Shown here piece by piece: positions 23,980 through 32,102 of a stretch of 64,000 bases of DNA. A program made the translations under genes and the position numbers. The DNA is taken from NCBI RefSeq assembly GCF_029906345.1, contig NZ_JARYGY010000001.1:780851-844850 (forward strand), in the 5' to 3' direction. A model generated the notes under the pieces. It did not search any database. It saw only the letters and a program-made list of their open reading frames with translations, and had not been told where the DNA came from. Positions within the stretch are counted from its first letter, which is position 1, and every line of letters starts with the position of its first letter. The stretch comes from Aquimarina mycalae. GTDB taxonomy: Bacteria > Bacteroidota > Bacteroidia > Flavobacteriales > Flavobacteriaceae.

Positions 23980-24138
23980 ATGGCCGAAAAACATAGAATA
24001 GAATTTTGCAACCCAAATCAATTTGAATCTGAAGGAGGAAATGATCTGATTTTTATTGATTTCGAAAAGACCAAACATACTATGGATAGTACTATAGTGA
24101 GGTTTGATAGTGATATAATAACCTTAGATAATATATAA
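23980..24138 (+). CDS. 52-residue hypothetical tail-region protein
   Basis: A short frame fills the gap between the large tail protein and the next tail gene, ending two bases before the following ATG. The product begins MAEKHRIEFCNPNQFESEGG and is acidic (FIDFEKTKHTMDSTIVRFDS). Tight packing on the late strand supports it. No function is recognised; it may be a small tail-tip or fibre accessory protein. Confidence 0.5.
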   Translation: MAEKHRIEFCNPNQFESEGGNDLIFIDFEKTKHTMDSTIVRFDSDIITLDNI

Positions 24139-24140
24139 TT

Positions 24141-24455
24141 ATGCCAGTAGTTGAAATCGATATCGGAAATGCTCCGAATGATGGTAACGGAGATCCATTA
24201 AGAACCTCAGGACAGAAGATAAATCAAAACTTTGAATTTTTAAATGATAAGATTGACTCACTTAAATTCATACCTGTTATAGATGGCTTTGCCACTATAA
24301 AAAATGGAAATCCGAATAGTGTATCTCACGAAGTGGGAGATGTTATTGCTGGCTATTTTTCCGAAGGTCGATTTATTATAGCTAAAGTAAATGCATTACC
24401 AATTACTGACGAAGAAAATCTAAGAATGATATTAGATGATATTAATATAAGCTGA
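24141..24455 (+). CDS. Tail fibre connector-like protein
   Basis: A 104-residue protein whose N-terminus (IDIGNAPNDGNGDPLRTSGQ, then KINQNFEFLNDKI) matches the widespread phage motif NDGxGDxLRxxxxKxNxNF found at the start of tail fibres and spikes. Here it ends after one short domain. It probably attaches fibres to the baseplate, a role inferred from the motif and its place before the fibre genes. Confidence 0.78.
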   Translation: MPVVEIDIGNAPNDGNGDPLRTSGQKINQNFEFLNDKIDSLKFIPVIDGFATIKNGNPNSVSHEVGDVIAGYFSEGRFIIAKVNALPITDEENLRMILDDINIS

Positions 24456-24457
24456 AT

Positions 24458-25339
24458 ATGAAAAATCTATTGAAAGTATTAATAATACTATTAGTTGGAA
24501 AAGCTTTCTCGCAAGCTCCATCGGTTGATCTATTAAGATTTAAACCGAAGTCTATTAACTTAGTAAATCCAGAAAAAGGTTGGGTATATTATGGGGATGA
24601 CAATGAATTATATCGATATACGGGATCTGAATGGTTGCCTTTAGGACAAGATCTTACTTTTGGTAATGGTTTAAATATAACCTCGGGTAATGTTAGTTTA
24701 GGTGGGAGATTCTTAGATGGTCAAACAACCGAAATATTTATGGAAGGAGTATCTAGATTAGATATATATGATGGTGATGATGATACAGATTTATCCTTTA
24801 ACTTGATAAAAATAGGATTAACCAGTTCATCTGCAAATTTAGAATCAAAACTTACGACTATTAATGGTGTTGATTTACTGAGAATCGAATCTAGCATGGA
24901 TCTGGAAATAAGACCAAGTAATCATAGTTCAACAGGTCAAGTGGGGTATGTTTTGACAAAAGTAAGTAATGACGGTTCGGTTGAATGGAATGAAGCTTAT
25001 AATCCAATTAATTTACCTTTAATCAACCTGTCCTTACCTCCTCCATTAACTTCTTTTACTGCAACAGCACAAGTAAGGAATGGTATGTTAATACTAGATT
25101 TTCTGAACTTAGAAGATGTTAACAACCCAACCACAATACAGTTACTTAACTGGGTTTCAGCTCTTCCTGTTGGTTATAGACCTTCACAAACCCAGTACCA
25201 AACTGTTGTTAATGTTTATGATACTAATAATGTGATAAGAGTAAAAGTTTCTCCATCGGGTGATATTAATATCAGATATAAATTCCCTTATTCTGGGCTT
25301 AATTCCGACATTGATACAACTATATTTTTTGTGATGTAA
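24458..25339 (+). CDS. Tail fibre-like protein with apparent signal peptide
   Basis: A 293-residue protein between the connector-like gene and the big tailspike. It starts with KNLLKVLIILLVGKAFSQ, which looks exactly like a flavobacterial Sec signal peptide ending at Ser-Gln. Then comes a segment (KGWVYYGDDNELYRYTGSEW) and beta repeats common in fibres, and a C-terminal domain rich in Tyr, Pro and Asn. A signal peptide on a virion protein is odd. A pyocin- or surface-displayed role, or a secreted decoy, is possible. No enzyme motif is seen. Confidence 0.65.
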   Translation: MKNLLKVLIILLVGKAFSQAPSVDLLRFKPKSINLVNPEKGWVYYGDDNELYRYTGSEWLPLGQDLTFGNGLNITSGNVSLGGRFLDGQTTEIFMEGVSRLDIYDGDDDTDLSFNLIKIGLTSSSANLESKLTTINGVDLLRIESSMDLEIRPSNHSSTGQVGYVLTKVSNDGSVEWNEAYNPINLPLINLSLPPPLTSFTATAQVRNGMLILDFLNLEDVNNPTTIQLLNWVSALPVGYRPSQTQYQTVVNVYDTNNVIRVKVSPSGDINIRYKFPYSGLNSDIDTTIFFVM

Positions 25340-25371
25340 TCTATCTAATATTTAATAACAAAGAAAAACTG

Positions 25372-25701
25372 ATGAATGAAATCGTAAAAATAGATAGTCC
25401 TTCGATTGTGAAATTACAGTTTTCTACTCTGGATAAAGTAAAGCTAAAGATTAGAAGACCAGAAATGCCTTTTAATGATAATTTTTCTATAAAGGTATAT
25501 AGAAACTTGATAAAGAACTCGCTTATTAAAACATATGGTTCATCAGAAGAGGACGATATTGTTGTAGATATTGATGATTATAAACAGATCGAATTTGATT
25601 GTGAGGATTTTGGTGTTGGCAATGTTTGTTTTGTTTTGGATGGTTATGGTTTTGGTAACAGACAGTTGATTTATAAAATAAAAATCAAAAATACATTATG
25701 A
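25372..25701 (+). CDS. Hypothetical tail-region protein
   Basis: A 109-residue, beta-rich protein (SIVKLQFSTLDKVKLKIRRP, then DDIVVDIDDYKQIEFDCEDF) on the late strand, 32 bases after the fibre gene and overlapping the next gene by four bases. It could be a fibre chaperone or small tail component. No family is recognised. Confidence 0.55.
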   Translation: MNEIVKIDSPSIVKLQFSTLDKVKLKIRRPEMPFNDNFSIKVYRNLIKNSLIKTYGSSEEDDIVVDIDDYKQIEFDCEDFGVGNVCFVLDGYGFGNRQLIYKIKIKNTL

Positions 25702-25973
25702 GTATAGAAACAATAGTAATCGTGAATGATGGCGCTCAATCTGTAACAACTAGAAGAACTATTTTTTTAGAAGGATTAGAAATTGCTAAAAAAGAAGGTA
25801 ATGAACTTCAAAGTGTTCAATCAGGAGATATTTTACTTAGTGGTTGGATGGACGACGATACATCAAATCCTATATCTCCATCCTCATCTTATGCTGCTTT
25901 CGGTGAATATAATTCTGGAATGATAAGATTAATTAGTAGTTGGGATAATTATAAATCTATACATGATAAATAA
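25698..25973 (+). CDS. Hypothetical protein before tailspike
   Basis: A 91-residue acidic, Ser-rich protein (SIETIVIVNDGAQSVTTRRT, then DDTSNPISPSSSYAAFGEYN) coupled to the upstream gene by a 4-base overlap and followed after three bases by the tailspike gene. It may help assemble or attach the spike. No motif is recognised. Confidence 0.55.
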   Translation: MSIETIVIVNDGAQSVTTRRTIFLEGLEIAKKEGNELQSVQSGDILLSGWMDDDTSNPISPSSSYAAFGEYNSGMIRLISSWDNYKSIHDK

Positions 25974-25976
25974 GTT

Positions 25977-28900
25977 ATGAAAAAAGTAATCATTGTAATT
26001 GGAATGCTAGTTTGTGTATTGGGGAATGCACAAAGATCTACAAAACCATTTCCGCAAGCAACGGAGCAGGGAAAACCAATGCTGAGAGATAGTGTTACGG
26101 GAAAGTATACTGAAGCTAGTATTCAGTATTTAGCAAGCTTACTTAGTTCTTACATTTCTGGTAGTGGATCTGATAATCAACAACTCACAAAATTAGGAGA
26201 TCTGTTAAATTTAGAAAATGGTGGTAGTGTTGATTTATCTGAATATGCAGATCAGATTATAACTGATTTTTCTTTTAATTCGGGAACAAATGAATTGTCT
26301 ATTACCTTAGATGGAAATTTAACTTTAACATTAGATTTGTCATCATTAGCTGGAGGTGGTTCTTCAGATACTGCAGCACAAATAGTCGCTAAACTAGAAT
26401 CTTTGTCTGGAACTTCAAGATTAGATGCTTCAGCGATCCAAAATTTACCTATTGATACGGATAATCAAACATTATCAATATCGGGTAACAATTTAAGTAT
26501 TAGTGATGGTAATACAATTGTTATTCCAAGTACTGGCGGTGGAAGTGGAGATAATAATTTAAATGAGTTTATAGCAAATACTATTAGTGATTTTACAAAT
26601 CCTGCCAATGCGGGTAAAATTGCGTGTATACAAAGTGTAATAACTTTAACGGAAGATATTACTGCCGCAGACGGCATCACATTGCAGAATTGTGGAGGGT
26701 ATTTAGATTTGGATACTTATACATATACTGCCGTAAATGGTAATATTAATCCTATATCTGACGAACTAATTATAGATTCTTTTGACGGAACTATAGCGGG
26801 TACGTGGAATACAAATGATCGAATTTCAGCTAGTAATTTTGGGTTAATAGGCGATGGAAAAGAGCATTTTGATGGTAATATCACCACAGGAACAAATATA
26901 TTAACTTCTTCTTCAGCTAGTTTCACAAACGCTGATGTAGGTGATGTTATTTCTATATATGGTGCCTTGAGTACTCAAACGAATGATTTTAGTAGTGTTC
27001 CTACGTTAGTTTCGACAATTGTTAGTGTAACTAATTCTAATACAATAGTAATTCAAGATAATGCTACTCAAACAGTTGCCAATACTAAATTTTTCTATGG
27101 AAAGGATAATTTCAATGCAGGAAAAAATGCGATTTACGTAAGAAATCAAAAATCAGGTAAATTCATTTTTAATCAAGGAGTTTATTTAAGGAGTATGACA
27201 CAAGTTCCAGTGCCAAATCCTTACGGGACTCTTCCTACTACTTGGGCATTCGGAAATGGTACCGATGATATAAGTGTAGAGGCTTTTGGCTCGACCATTC
27301 GGGCAATACCTACTAAACATACTGAATTAACTAGTGTATTGATAAGTCATTTTATCAAGTTCCAAGATACTCATAGATCTACTTGGAAAGGAGGTATATT
27401 AAGAGGTGAATTTGATTATCATAATTATACAGGTAATCCAGCAGGTGGAACATTACCCGATGAGGGATTTCATGGTCATATATTGGGAACCGCAACGTAT
27501 GATAGTTATTTCGAAAACCTAAATATAGAATGGTTTACAGGTGATGGAGTATATACATCAGGAGATTTGCAATTCACCAATTACATTAAAGGATCTAATG
27601 CACCTTCATATCCAGGAGTAAGTGAATTTATCCAAGGTAATATTAGTGACTCTGGAGTTATAGACGCATCCGATAGTAATTACGCATATACTAATAGTTT
27701 AATAGACATTAGTGGTTTTCAATTTGAAAATACTAGAGTTAAAAATTTGTCTAGAATAGGCAGAAGGATCTATCAATTTTCAGGCCCTAGTTTTGCTGGT
27801 TGGGCTGGATTAATTACTCCTAGATATAAGGCATATTATTATGATGATTCTGATATATTTCTATTTGCTTCAAAAGAACAAGAATTCTATAAAACATATG
27901 AGTTTGATGATAATGTCAAATCTGTTAGGTTGGTAATAGAAATGCCGCTAGATTTAACTGTTATTGATGCTCAGGTTCGTGCTCCTTTAAACCCTGAGAA
28001 TGTAACCTATAACAATGTAAATATTTCAAACTGTGGTAGACATGGAGGTGCTAATCTTGCCTCTTTTACAACTTGGCAAAACAGTACCATAAAGAATATA
28101 GGAAATACGTTACCAGCGTATGGAATCAATATAGAAGATCAAAGAAGGGCAGCAAGAAATGTAAACCTAATTAATTTAAGGTTTGAAAACATGCATGCTG
28201 GAGCTATAAATTTTGTTGGAACCGTTGATGTAAAAGTTGATAGGGTAACAGTTGAAGCTAGTACTGATCCTAATCGATTGTTGCACGCAGATTTCGTAGA
28301 TAATGGATTTGATAGAGGACGAAATACAATTATAACAAACAGTGTATTTAATCATTCAAGCATATCATTGGGGCGGAATAATGTGTTTACCAACAATACT
28401 GTTATTAATGGAAGGATAACAATAGAAGGAAACTCTGTAACTGTAAAAGACAACGAATTACATAATGTATTTTTTAATGAACTTAAGAATACTAGTTCAA
28501 ATAATCGGGTTAAGTCTTTGGTAAAGGATAATCCTATGACATTTGATAAAATAAGAAGTTCTTATATCTTCGGTAATACGGATCTTACATATGACATCAT
28601 CGATACTGATGTAAGACTTAACGATATTTCCAGAGTTTCTAGTGAAATCACGGATCCTAGTGCTTATAAACCTCTAGATTTTACTGGTTTTACCTTATTC
28701 GCTAATATTCCTGTTCCTGTTAACGATTTTGGAGGTGTAATTGAAGGTCTTAAAGTAAGTGGTGCAAGAACTCCATTAACCTCACGAGATTTCATCGGAG
28801 CAGCAAATTTTCCTATTACCAATATATCCAATGTTTATAGTGAAGAATCTGTATCTTTTGTAACGGGATTTCCGAAAGATATTATTGTACAGAATTTTAC

Positions 28901-30215
28901 CGTTGATGGGTTCATATATTTTCAATTAACACAATTTGAAAACAGTATTGTATCTCAAACACCGACATTGAATTTTAGCAAATTAATTGCAACGATTCCT
29001 GAAGGTGTATTTAATTGGACCAATACCAATTCCTATATTCTAGATACTCCTTCAAAGAATGTGAATTTCAGATTTACTGATAGTGAGTTTAACCTAAACG
29101 TAGCAAGTAGTGTAATAGGTAGTTCAAACCGTTTCATGCGACTAAGGCATCTAGGCACAACGATATTTGATAATTGTACATTTAGAAGTACTACTGCGAA
29201 AACTATTGATTTTACAAATACGTTGATTTATCCAGCTTCATTAGGTCCCATCACTATAATTGACCCTATTACAGAAGGGATTAGTTTTATACTAAGACCA
29301 CAAGATCAAATTATAACTAGTGACGGTTCAGGCGGTTCCACAGATTTATCATATGATTCTACAACCAGAGAAATTGGCAGTAGCTCGGGTAATAACGTAA
29401 TTCTACCAGAAGTAATTGCTGGTGGAGAATCTGGATTGCAATCTGGTTTAGACAAAAGTAAGTTAGATGGAATAGAATCGAATGCGACGGCAGATCAAAC
29501 AGGAACAGAAATAGTCTCAGCTATTGATTCTGAACTAGGAGGTAATGGTTGGCAAAGTAGTGCAAGTGGTTTGGATACTTCTCAGAATCTAACGTTGGAT
29601 AATGGTACAAATACCTCCCCAAGAATAGCCGTTAGAAACGTATTTAGTACGAATATATATGAACTGGATTTTTATGCATTGAACGCATCAACATACATAC
29701 GTGCAAGGAATACAACTGCAGGTACATTGACCTCCATAAATTTTGATGTATCACAATTGAATCCAGCAACCACTGGAGTTACTGATTTTGGATTCTCTGG
29801 TAGAAGATTTAGAAATGCGTATTTAACTGGTACGGTCTTCGCTTCTGGTTTAAGCACTGGAGGAACAGGATCGGGATTTCTAAAAGACAATGGAAGTGTA
29901 GATACAAACTCCTATTTATCAGCACCTACAATCTCCCAGTTTTCGGTTAATAGAACGGCAGCGTTATCAGAAGCAAATGGCGTAATTAATTTTACTGCAG
30001 GAGCTAATTTGACCTATACGATTCAAAATAATGCTACAATTCCTATTTCTGAAGGAAGTAAAATTCTTTTGAATAACGAAGGATCTACATCTGTTACAAT
30101 TACTCCAGGGTCTGGCGTATCGCTAGTAGGAGGAAATGCAGTTTTAAATACTGGTAAAGCTGCATATATAATTCATGTATCTACAGATGAATGGTTAATT
30201 ATTAATTTAAATTAA
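25977..30215 (+). CDS. Large tailspike/fibre protein with beta-helix domain and signal-like N-terminus
   Basis: The 1412-residue protein is the main host-recognition candidate. The N-terminus KKVIIVIGMLVCVLGNAQ resembles a flavobacterial Sec signal. Residues about 30-180 are Asn/Ser-rich fibre repeats. A pectate-lyase-like right-handed beta-helix probably follows (about 330-1000; for example ITEGISFILRP-type rungs and DNCTFRST). The C-terminal third has fibre motifs (KSKLDGIESNATADQTGTEI; STGGTGSGFLKDNGSVDTNS), and it ends in an Ig-like lip. It may degrade a capsule polysaccharide, but catalytic residues cannot be named with confidence. Confidence 0.75.
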   Translation: MKKVIIVIGMLVCVLGNAQRSTKPFPQATEQGKPMLRDSVTGKYTEASIQYLASLLSSYISGSGSDNQQLTKLGDLLNLENGGSVDLSEYADQIITDFSFNSGTNELSITLDGNLTLTLDLSSLAGGGSSDTAAQIVAKLESLSGTSRLDASAIQNLPIDTDNQTLSISGNNLSISDGNTIVIPSTGGGSGDNNLNEFIANTISDFTNPANAGKIACIQSVITLTEDITAADGITLQNCGGYLDLDTYTYTAVNGNINPISDELIIDSFDGTIAGTWNTNDRISASNFGLIGDGKEHFDGNITTGTNILTSSSASFTNADVGDVISIYGALSTQTNDFSSVPTLVSTIVSVTNSNTIVIQDNATQTVANTKFFYGKDNFNAGKNAIYVRNQKSGKFIFNQGVYLRSMTQVPVPNPYGTLPTTWAFGNGTDDISVEAFGSTIRAIPTKHTELTSVLISHFIKFQDTHRSTWKGGILRGEFDYHNYTGNPAGGTLPDEGFHGHILGTATYDSYFENLNIEWFTGDGVYTSGDLQFTNYIKGSNAPSYPGVSEFIQGNISDSGVIDASDSNYAYTNSLIDISGFQFENTRVKNLSRIGRRIYQFSGPSFAGWAGLITPRYKAYYYDDSDIFLFASKEQEFYKTYEFDDNVKSVRLVIEMPLDLTVIDAQVRAPLNPENVTYNNVNISNCGRHGGANLASFTTWQNSTIKNIGNTLPAYGINIEDQRRAARNVNLINLRFENMHAGAINFVGTVDVKVDRVTVEASTDPNRLLHADFVDNGFDRGRNTIITNSVFNHSSISLGRNNVFTNNTVINGRITIEGNSVTVKDNELHNVFFNELKNTSSNNRVKSLVKDNPMTFDKIRSSYIFGNTDLTYDIIDTDVRLNDISRVSSEITDPSAYKPLDFTGFTLFANIPVPVNDFGGVIEGLKVSGARTPLTSRDFIGAANFPITNISNVYSEESVSFVTGFPKDIIVQNFTVDGFIYFQLTQFENSIVSQTPTLNFSKLIATIPEGVFNWTNTNSYILDTPSKNVNFRFTDSEFNLNVASSVIGSSNRFMRLRHLGTTIFDNCTFRSTTAKTIDFTNTLIYPASLGPITIIDPITEGISFILRPQDQIITSDGSGGSTDLSYDSTTREIGSSSGNNVILPEVIAGGESGLQSGLDKSKLDGIESNATADQTGTEIVSAIDSELGGNGWQSSASGLDTSQNLTLDNGTNTSPRIAVRNVFSTNIYELDFYALNASTYIRARNTTAGTLTSINFDVSQLNPATTGVTDFGFSGRRFRNAYLTGTVFASGLSTGGTGSGFLKDNGSVDTNSYLSAPTISQFSVNRTAALSEANGVINFTAGANLTYTIQNNATIPISEGSKILLNNEGSTSVTITPGSGVSLVGGNAVLNTGKAAYIIHVSTDEWLIINLN

Positions 30216-30221
30216 AATAAT

Positions 30222-30476
30222 ATGAAAACACGAAACATTATTGGGAAAATATTCTTTTGGAGTATGGGTATGTTATTAACATTTATGGTTTTCTACCCTC
30301 ACTTACTTGATTACTTTTATTTGACGGATAGAGTTCCTAAGAAATTCGAGTTATTTGGAAAGGATGGTGCAATTCTATCAATAGCCTTTGTGTTCTGTTG
30401 GGGTGGTGCTAAATTCATAAAAATCTCCGATTCTTTAATCAATAAGTTTAGTAAAAATGGAAACCCAAATGAATAA
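30222..30476 (+). CDS. Putative holin-like membrane protein
   Basis: An 84-residue protein with two hydrophobic helices (about residues 10-30 and 48-65) separated by a charged loop containing DRVPKKFELFGKDG, and a basic C-terminus. It opens the lysis cassette and overlaps the next small membrane gene by 20 bases. Two-helix proteins at this position are often holins or holin antagonists. The assignment rests on topology and place only. Confidence 0.6.
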   Translation: MKTRNIIGKIFFWSMGMLLTFMVFYPHLLDYFYLTDRVPKKFELFGKDGAILSIAFVFCWGGAKFIKISDSLINKFSKNGNPNE

Positions 30477-30684
30477 ACCATTATTTGAGATTTGTATGTT
30501 AGTTATTGCTCTTTTTACTGGAAGCTTTGTTGAACAATTCTTCTTAAAAACTATTTTATCAGCAGGACCCCTTATTATAGCTACTACCCTAGCCTTCTAT
30601 TGGAAAAGAATTTTGTTAACCAAAAAATTAGATAAATGGATCACTTCCTTAAAGCGATTTCTCAATATGGAATCAAAGAAATAA
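30457..30684 (+). CDS. Second small membrane protein of lysis cassette
   Basis: A 75-residue protein with two hydrophobic segments (residues 8-28 and 33-48) and a strongly basic C-terminal tail (KKLDKWITSLKRFLNMESKK). It overlaps the upstream holin-like gene and shares 49 bases with the start of the endolysin gene in another frame. A holin/antiholin pair is likely, but which is which is not clear. Confidence 0.55.
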   Translation: METQMNKPLFEICMLVIALFTGSFVEQFFLKTILSAGPLIIATTLAFYWKRILLTKKLDKWITSLKRFLNMESKK

Positions 30685-31061
30685 AAGGTATCAACGATAA
30701 TCCTGAAGTGTTAAAATACTTTGATGAAATCGGTTTCGATGGTAAAAAAATGAAAGATGAGACGGCTTGGTGTTCAGCATTCGTTAATTGGTGTTGTAAG
30801 GTAACAGGATATGAATTTACAGGAAAACTTAACGCGAGAAGCTGGCTGAATGTTGGGATAAATGTTGAATTACCAGCGCAAGGAGATATAGTTATTTTAT
30901 GGCGTGAAAATCCTAAAAGTTGGAAAGGTCATGTTGGTTTTTTTGTTAGAGAAACAAATGGGTTTGTGTATATTTTGGGAGGTAATCAAAATAATCAAGT
31001 TTCTGTTAGGGCGTATCCAAAGAAAAAATTAATACAATATAAAAGGCTTAAGAAATTATGA
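30636..31061 (+). CDS. Endolysin, TIGR02594/CHAP-like
   Basis: A 141-residue peptidoglycan hydrolase of the NlpC/P60-like TIGR02594 type. It has the nucleophile region AWCSAFVNWC (residues 44-53) and the histidine in GHVGFFVRE (residues 97-105), with a likely polar residue in ILGGNQNN (Asn/Gln near 114-119). The opening (SQYGIKEIKGINDNPEVLKY) is the family's N-terminus, so the start inside the upstream membrane gene is correct. It has no signal peptide and so needs the holin. It overlaps the spanin-like gene by four bases. Confidence 0.88.
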   Translation: MDHFLKAISQYGIKEIKGINDNPEVLKYFDEIGFDGKKMKDETAWCSAFVNWCCKVTGYEFTGKLNARSWLNVGINVELPAQGDIVILWRENPKSWKGHVGFFVRETNGFVYILGGNQNNQVSVRAYPKKKLIQYKRLKKL

Positions 31062-31414
31062 TTGGTATAAACTTCAAAAACTTAGCAGAGAATTTAATTA
31101 TAATCGTTATTATGTTAATAGTAGGAATGACAGGTGGTTATTATTTTTCGCTTACAGCAGCAGAAAGAATGTTAAATAATCAAAAATCACTAATTGAGGC
31201 CGCTATAAAAAAAGAGACCACCAGTATTACTAACGAATTTAACACTGAGATAAAAAAATTAAAAGCAAAAAAGGGTAGTAATGTTGATTTTTCCGTTGAT
31301 CCAACCTTAGAAAATACAGCAGAAACCAATATTATTAAATCTAAAGATTCTATCAAAAAAAAGAAAAAGGGGCTTTTTAAAAGAATATTTGGGTCGAATA
31401 AAGATAGCAAATAG
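31058..31414 (+). CDS. Spanin-like inner membrane protein
   Basis: A 118-residue protein with one N-terminal membrane helix (residues 10-31), then a long charged helix with coiled-coil character (NQKSLIEAAIKKETTSITNE) and a Lys-rich tail. This is the layout of inner-membrane spanins, which bridge to the outer membrane in the last step of lysis. No outer-membrane partner lipoprotein was found nearby in any frame. It is the last phage gene before the tRNA remnant. Confidence 0.6.
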   Translation: MIGINFKNLAENLIIIVIMLIVGMTGGYYFSLTAAERMLNNQKSLIEAAIKKETTSITNEFNTEIKKLKAKKGSNVDFSVDPTLENTAETNIIKSKDSIKKKKKGLFKRIFGSNKDSK

Positions 31415-31499
31415 AATATAATAGTTTACGAAAAGTTTACGATACATTAATAATAATTTCCTTAATTATTGTTATACAATGTTTTACAATAACATATAT

Positions 31500-31546
31500 C
31501 TTGATTACGGCTCAAGAGGTTGCAGGTTTGAATCCTGCCGAGGTCA
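31500..31546 (+). other. 3' half of tRNA-Arg(ACG): right attachment site of the prophage
   Basis: The sequence folds as the 3' part of a tRNA. The anticodon stem is CTTGA / TCAAG around the loop TTACGGC (anticodon ACG), then come a 5-base variable loop, a T-arm GCAGG-TTTGAAT-CCTGC, the 3' acceptor strand CGAGGTC and discriminator A. No D-arm or 5' acceptor (expected GACCTCG) lies upstream; phage DNA does. CCA is not encoded, usual for Bacteroidetes. The best reading is a core att duplication from integration in the anticodon region of tRNA-Arg, with the whole tRNA restored at the unseen left end. Confidence 0.85.
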
Positions 31547-31551
31547 CAAGC

Positions 31552-31597
31552 AAAAACCACAATCACTTAATAACAAAGTAGTTGTGGTTTTTTTTAT
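31552..31597 (+). terminator. Rho-independent terminator after tRNA remnant
   Basis: AAAACCACAA and its complement TTGTGGTTTT enclose a loop of about 20 bases and are followed by a run of T. This was presumably the terminator of the original tRNA-Arg gene and now also closes the prophage late transcript. Confidence 0.75.
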
Positions 31598-31599
31598 TG

Positions 31600-32102
31600 T
31601 GTAAAACTCTAATTTGTAACAGCTTTTGTAACGTAAATATTTTATTTACCATGATCTGTAAATGGCTCAACATAGATACTATTCTATCTTATTTATAAAT
31701 TACTATAGGGATACAATTCAAAGAGACCTTAAAACATACGCACAAGAGTAATGAAAATGTATGGTGACTAACACACCTCAACTCTCTAAAACCAAGGTAC
31801 TCGAATATATTAACAACTTTCTATTTAAAAGAATAAACGACAAAAACATATAGAAGGTTAAAAGGGTGACATAGGTAAGCTAATCGACACTCTTCTCTCT
31901 TAAACAAAAAGTCAAAAAGTTTTGAGCAAAAAACAAAACCCAAGACCCCACTACCCTTCTATATATTCGATTTTCTTTTTTGAACCTAGAGGGTTATTTT
32001 ATCTATATACTCTAATGCCCCGATCTTTGTCAAAAATTTTATTGTTCGATATAAAGGGGTATTCTCAATAGCCACACTAATATAAAGTACTGATATCAAA
32101 TA
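31600..32102. other. About 500 bases without a gene
   Basis: No open frame, hairpin with T-run or repeat could be supported here. It separates the phage right end from the leftward oxidase gene and likely marks the host side of the integration junction. The DNA is AT-rich with scattered short homopolymers. Confidence 0.6.

Larger units (their letters stand above)
1..31546 (+). mobile_element. Siphovirus prophage (left end outside window), HK97-like head and lambda-like tail
   Basis: A continuous set of phage modules runs in the order lysogeny switch, replication, packaging, head, tail, lysis, and stops at a duplicated 3' half of tRNA-Arg(ACG). Nearly all genes from the early operon to the spanin-like gene are rightward and overlap or abut; the exceptions are the repressor and three genes in an accessory island between terminase and portal. 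No integrase is present, so the left end, integrase and the intact tRNA probably lie left of the window. The modules look intact: every expected structural gene is present and no structural reading frame is broken. Whether it is inducible cannot be read from sequence. Confidence 0.93.

Noticed and set aside
31500..31546. A functional tRNA-Arg gene
   Set aside because: The D-arm and 5' acceptor strand are missing, so only the 3' half is present.
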